Shown: one piece after another, positions 41,048 to 42,717 of the stretch
Layout: each line of letters opens with the position of its first letter
How positions within the stretch are numbered: the first letter of the stretch is position 1
From: Acidobacteriota bacterium
GTDB lineage: Bacteria > Acidobacteriota > Terriglobia > Acidiferrales > UBA7541
Length of the DNA stretch: 42,717 nucleotides
Direction: 5' to 3'
Assembly (NCBI GenBank): GCA_013289825.1
Contig: JABCZF010000033.1
Location: forward strand, 1 to 42,717
The notes under the pieces: model-generated
The model's database searches: none
Seen by the model: the letters and a program-made list of their open reading frames with translations, nothing else
Told to the model about the DNA's origin: nothing
Made by a program: the position numbers and the translations under genes

Positions 41048-41254
41048 TGTGTTTCCCTCCGAGTGTAGGTCCCGAGGCCAGGTACGGGTGGAGACAACCT
41101 ACCACACTGCAGACGTCGACACTATGAAAACCCAGCAGCGCCGCGAAGTCCAGAAACAAAAATCATCCGTGACACGAGCCATGGGCGTTTTTGTCATCGG
41201 CAGGCAATAAATTCGTCGCCACGCTCAACGCCCCAGTTCCTGCGGGGGCACCCT

Positions 41255-42685
41255 CTAGAACATATTCCAGAGGTACTGGTTGTAAACCTCGTGGTGGTAC
41301 TGTACTTCGGGCGCCTTCACAAATGTGCCCAGGGCTCGGGGGCAGCGATCGGCAGCAGCTCGTTTCAGGTCGGCGTAGCGTCCCTTGACGTCCGCACCGA
41401 AGAGCTTTGTTGTCCACTCAGCCTTCTCGAAGTTTTCCAGTGCCGTGTATATATTGTCCGGCAGGTAGCGTTCCGCCGAACGCAGATTCTTTATTTTCGC
41501 AGTTTCACCATCCAACCCGGTCTTGAAAATCGAGTACATGACCATGTAGGGATTTGCATCGGGAGCGACGGCGCGCACTTCCGTGCGCATACTGCGTTCA
41601 TTGCCGATAGGGATGCGCACCATCGCGCCGCGATCTGTTGGAGAAGCCTTGAGCTGGTTAGGCGCCTCGAAGTGCGGGTCCAAGCGCCGAAAGGCATTGA
41701 CGCTGGAATTGAGTAGCAGGCAGATATCGTTTCCATGGGTAAGAATGCGGTCCACGAACTCCCAGCCCATCTTGCTCAACTGCTCTTCACCCTTCGGCTC
41801 CCAAAACAGGTTCTTGGCATCCTTGCTGACAGACACGTTGGTGTGCATGCCGTTGCCGTTCACACCGACAACCGGCTTCGGCAAAAAGCAGGCCGTCGAC
41901 CCCATGTTGGTCGCCACCTGCCGGCAGATTAGTTTGTAAAGCTGGATCTGGTCCGCGGCCTGCACCACTTCGCCATAGCCATAGTTGATCTCGAACTGCG
42001 ACGGGGCGACTTCCGGGTGATCTTTCTCGTTCTGAAAACCCATGGCGCGTTGCACTTCGGCCGTCGTATCGATAAATGTCCGCAGCGGATCTCCGGGAAG
42101 AGAATGGTAATAGCCCCCGGTGTTGACATACTCGAACTTTGCGGTCTCGTGATAATGCCGCTCCGCGTCGGGGCCCCGAAAGAGAAAGCCTTCGATCTCG
42201 TTTGCAGCGTTGAGGGTGTAGCCTTTCTTCTCGTGGAGCTGGTCGGCGTAGCCCTTCAGGACGCCGCGAATATCGCCCGCATACGGAGAGCCATCCTTAT
42301 CGATGACATGGCCGAAGACCAGCACCTTGCCGGAGCCCAAAACATCGGACGGCCCCCAGTAGAACGCGCCCCAATCCATGGCCAAGCGCAGGTCGCTCTC
42401 GCGCTGCGCGGTGAACCCACGAATCGAGGAGCCGTCAAAAGTCAGATTATCCCAGCTCTTGATCAAAAACTTCTTGTCGTAGTCCAGCATGTGCAAGCGG
42501 CCTTCAAGATCGCTGAAGAGCACCGTGACGGCCTTGATGCGCTTCTCGTCCGTCAGGTACTTGATCCGCTCTTCCTGAATTTTGTGCGCGGCGACGCGGT
42601 TCTTGCGCTGCTCTTTGGCCTTCAGGTTCAACTCTTCGAGCTCGTCATAGGAAAGAGCAAGGAAATTACGCAGTTCGTTCGACAT
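41255..42685 (-). CDS. glnA: Glutamine synthetase
   Basis: A 476-residue glutamine synthetase of the type I fold: glutamate plus ammonia plus ATP gives glutamine in the cytoplasm. Motifs include FDGSSIRGF, EIEGFLF, VAPSQFEINYGYG, GNGMHTNVSV and RTEVRAVAPDANPYM. A charged, helical N-terminal extension of about 45 residues precedes the beta-grasp domain. The NLYDLPPEE adenylylation loop of GSI-beta enzymes is not found; the region reads SAERYLPDNIYTAL. Regulation by adenylylation is therefore unlikely. CGAGGAGATTC precedes the ATG. Confidence 0.94.
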   Translation of the reverse strand: MSNELRNFLALSYDELEELNLKAKEQRKNRVAAHKIQEERIKYLTDEKRIKAVTVLFSDLEGRLHMLDYDKKFLIKSWDNLTFDGSSIRGFTAQRESDLRLAMDWGAFYWGPSDVLGSGKVLVFGHVIDKDGSPYAGDIRGVLKGYADQLHEKKGYTLNAANEIEGFLFRGPDAERHYHETAKFEYVNTGGYYHSLPGDPLRTFIDTTAEVQRAMGFQNEKDHPEVAPSQFEINYGYGEVVQAADQIQLYKLICRQVATNMGSTACFLPKPVVGVNGNGMHTNVSVSKDAKNLFWEPKGEEQLSKMGWEFVDRILTHGNDICLLLNSSVNAFRRLDPHFEAPNQLKASPTDRGAMVRIPIGNERSMRTEVRAVAPDANPYMVMYSIFKTGLDGETAKIKNLRSAERYLPDNIYTALENFEKAEWTTKLFGADVKGRYADLKRAAADRCPRALGTFVKAPEVQYHHEVYNQYLWNMF

Positions 42686-42717
42686 GAATCTCCTCGAAAT
42701 AAGATGAGTTCGGGTGT

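Overview
The window looks like chromosomal DNA of an acidobacterium, probably class Terriglobia (Acidobacteriia). The evidence is gene content, not a marker gene: an 820-residue MacB/FtsX-type permease with two permease halves and no ATPase (the acidobacterial ADOP type), secreted carboxypeptidase-regulatory-like proteins, ASH/choice-of-anchor-D proteins, RNase J, and a moderately GC-rich composition. No rRNA, tRNA, CRISPR array, insertion sequence or prophage was seen.

Layout. 0.1-5.1 kb: a two-domain VOC protein, two tandem membrane histidine kinases (one lacks its ATPase domain), a decayed VOC copy and a frameshifted metallothionein-like gene. 5.2-11.9 kb: cell-envelope genes (ASH-domain secreted protein, ADOP permease, two overlapping carboxypeptidase-regulatory-like secreted proteins). 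12.2-17.1 kb: HhH lipoprotein, pirin, SDR oxidoreductase, RNase J and a GlsB-type membrane protein. 17.2-24.2 kb: a polyamine region with agmatine deiminase, N-carbamoylputrescine amidase, a deoxyhypusine-synthase-like enzyme and a pyruvoyl-dependent arginine decarboxylase. Two tandem Crp/Fnr regulators with a shared palindromic site, a hydrolase fragment and a DUF4287-type protein lie among them. 24.3-28.4 kb: a GAF protein and a succinate dehydrogenase operon (sdhCAB) with a good promoter. 28.5-31.9 kb: two tandem secreted M19 dipeptidases and a secreted cyclophilin. 32.1-36.5 kb: a sulfite/nitrite reductase and siroheme operon ending in a small one-helix protein and a YeiH-type exporter. 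36.6-42.7 kb: malate and isocitrate dehydrogenases, an AhpD-like protein, a metallophosphoesterase with a probable N-terminal frameshift, and a glutamine synthetase.

How the genes work together. PdaD, AguA and AguB give arginine -> agmatine -> N-carbamoylputrescine -> putrescine, and the DHS-like enzyme is a candidate for making a larger polyamine such as homospermidine. The reductase, precorrin-2 dehydrogenase/ferrochelatase and uroporphyrinogen-III methyltransferase form a self-contained unit: enzyme plus synthesis of its siroheme cofactor. The adjoining YeiH-type transporter may export excess sulfite or a related anion. sdhCAB, icd and mdh are TCA-cycle genes.

Tandem paralogues recur: kinases, carboxypeptidase-like proteins, Crp regulators, dipeptidases, and the VOC gene with its relic. 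Two genes appear broken by single-base changes (metallothionein-like and metallophosphoesterase), so the assembly should be checked at those bases before calling them pseudogenes.
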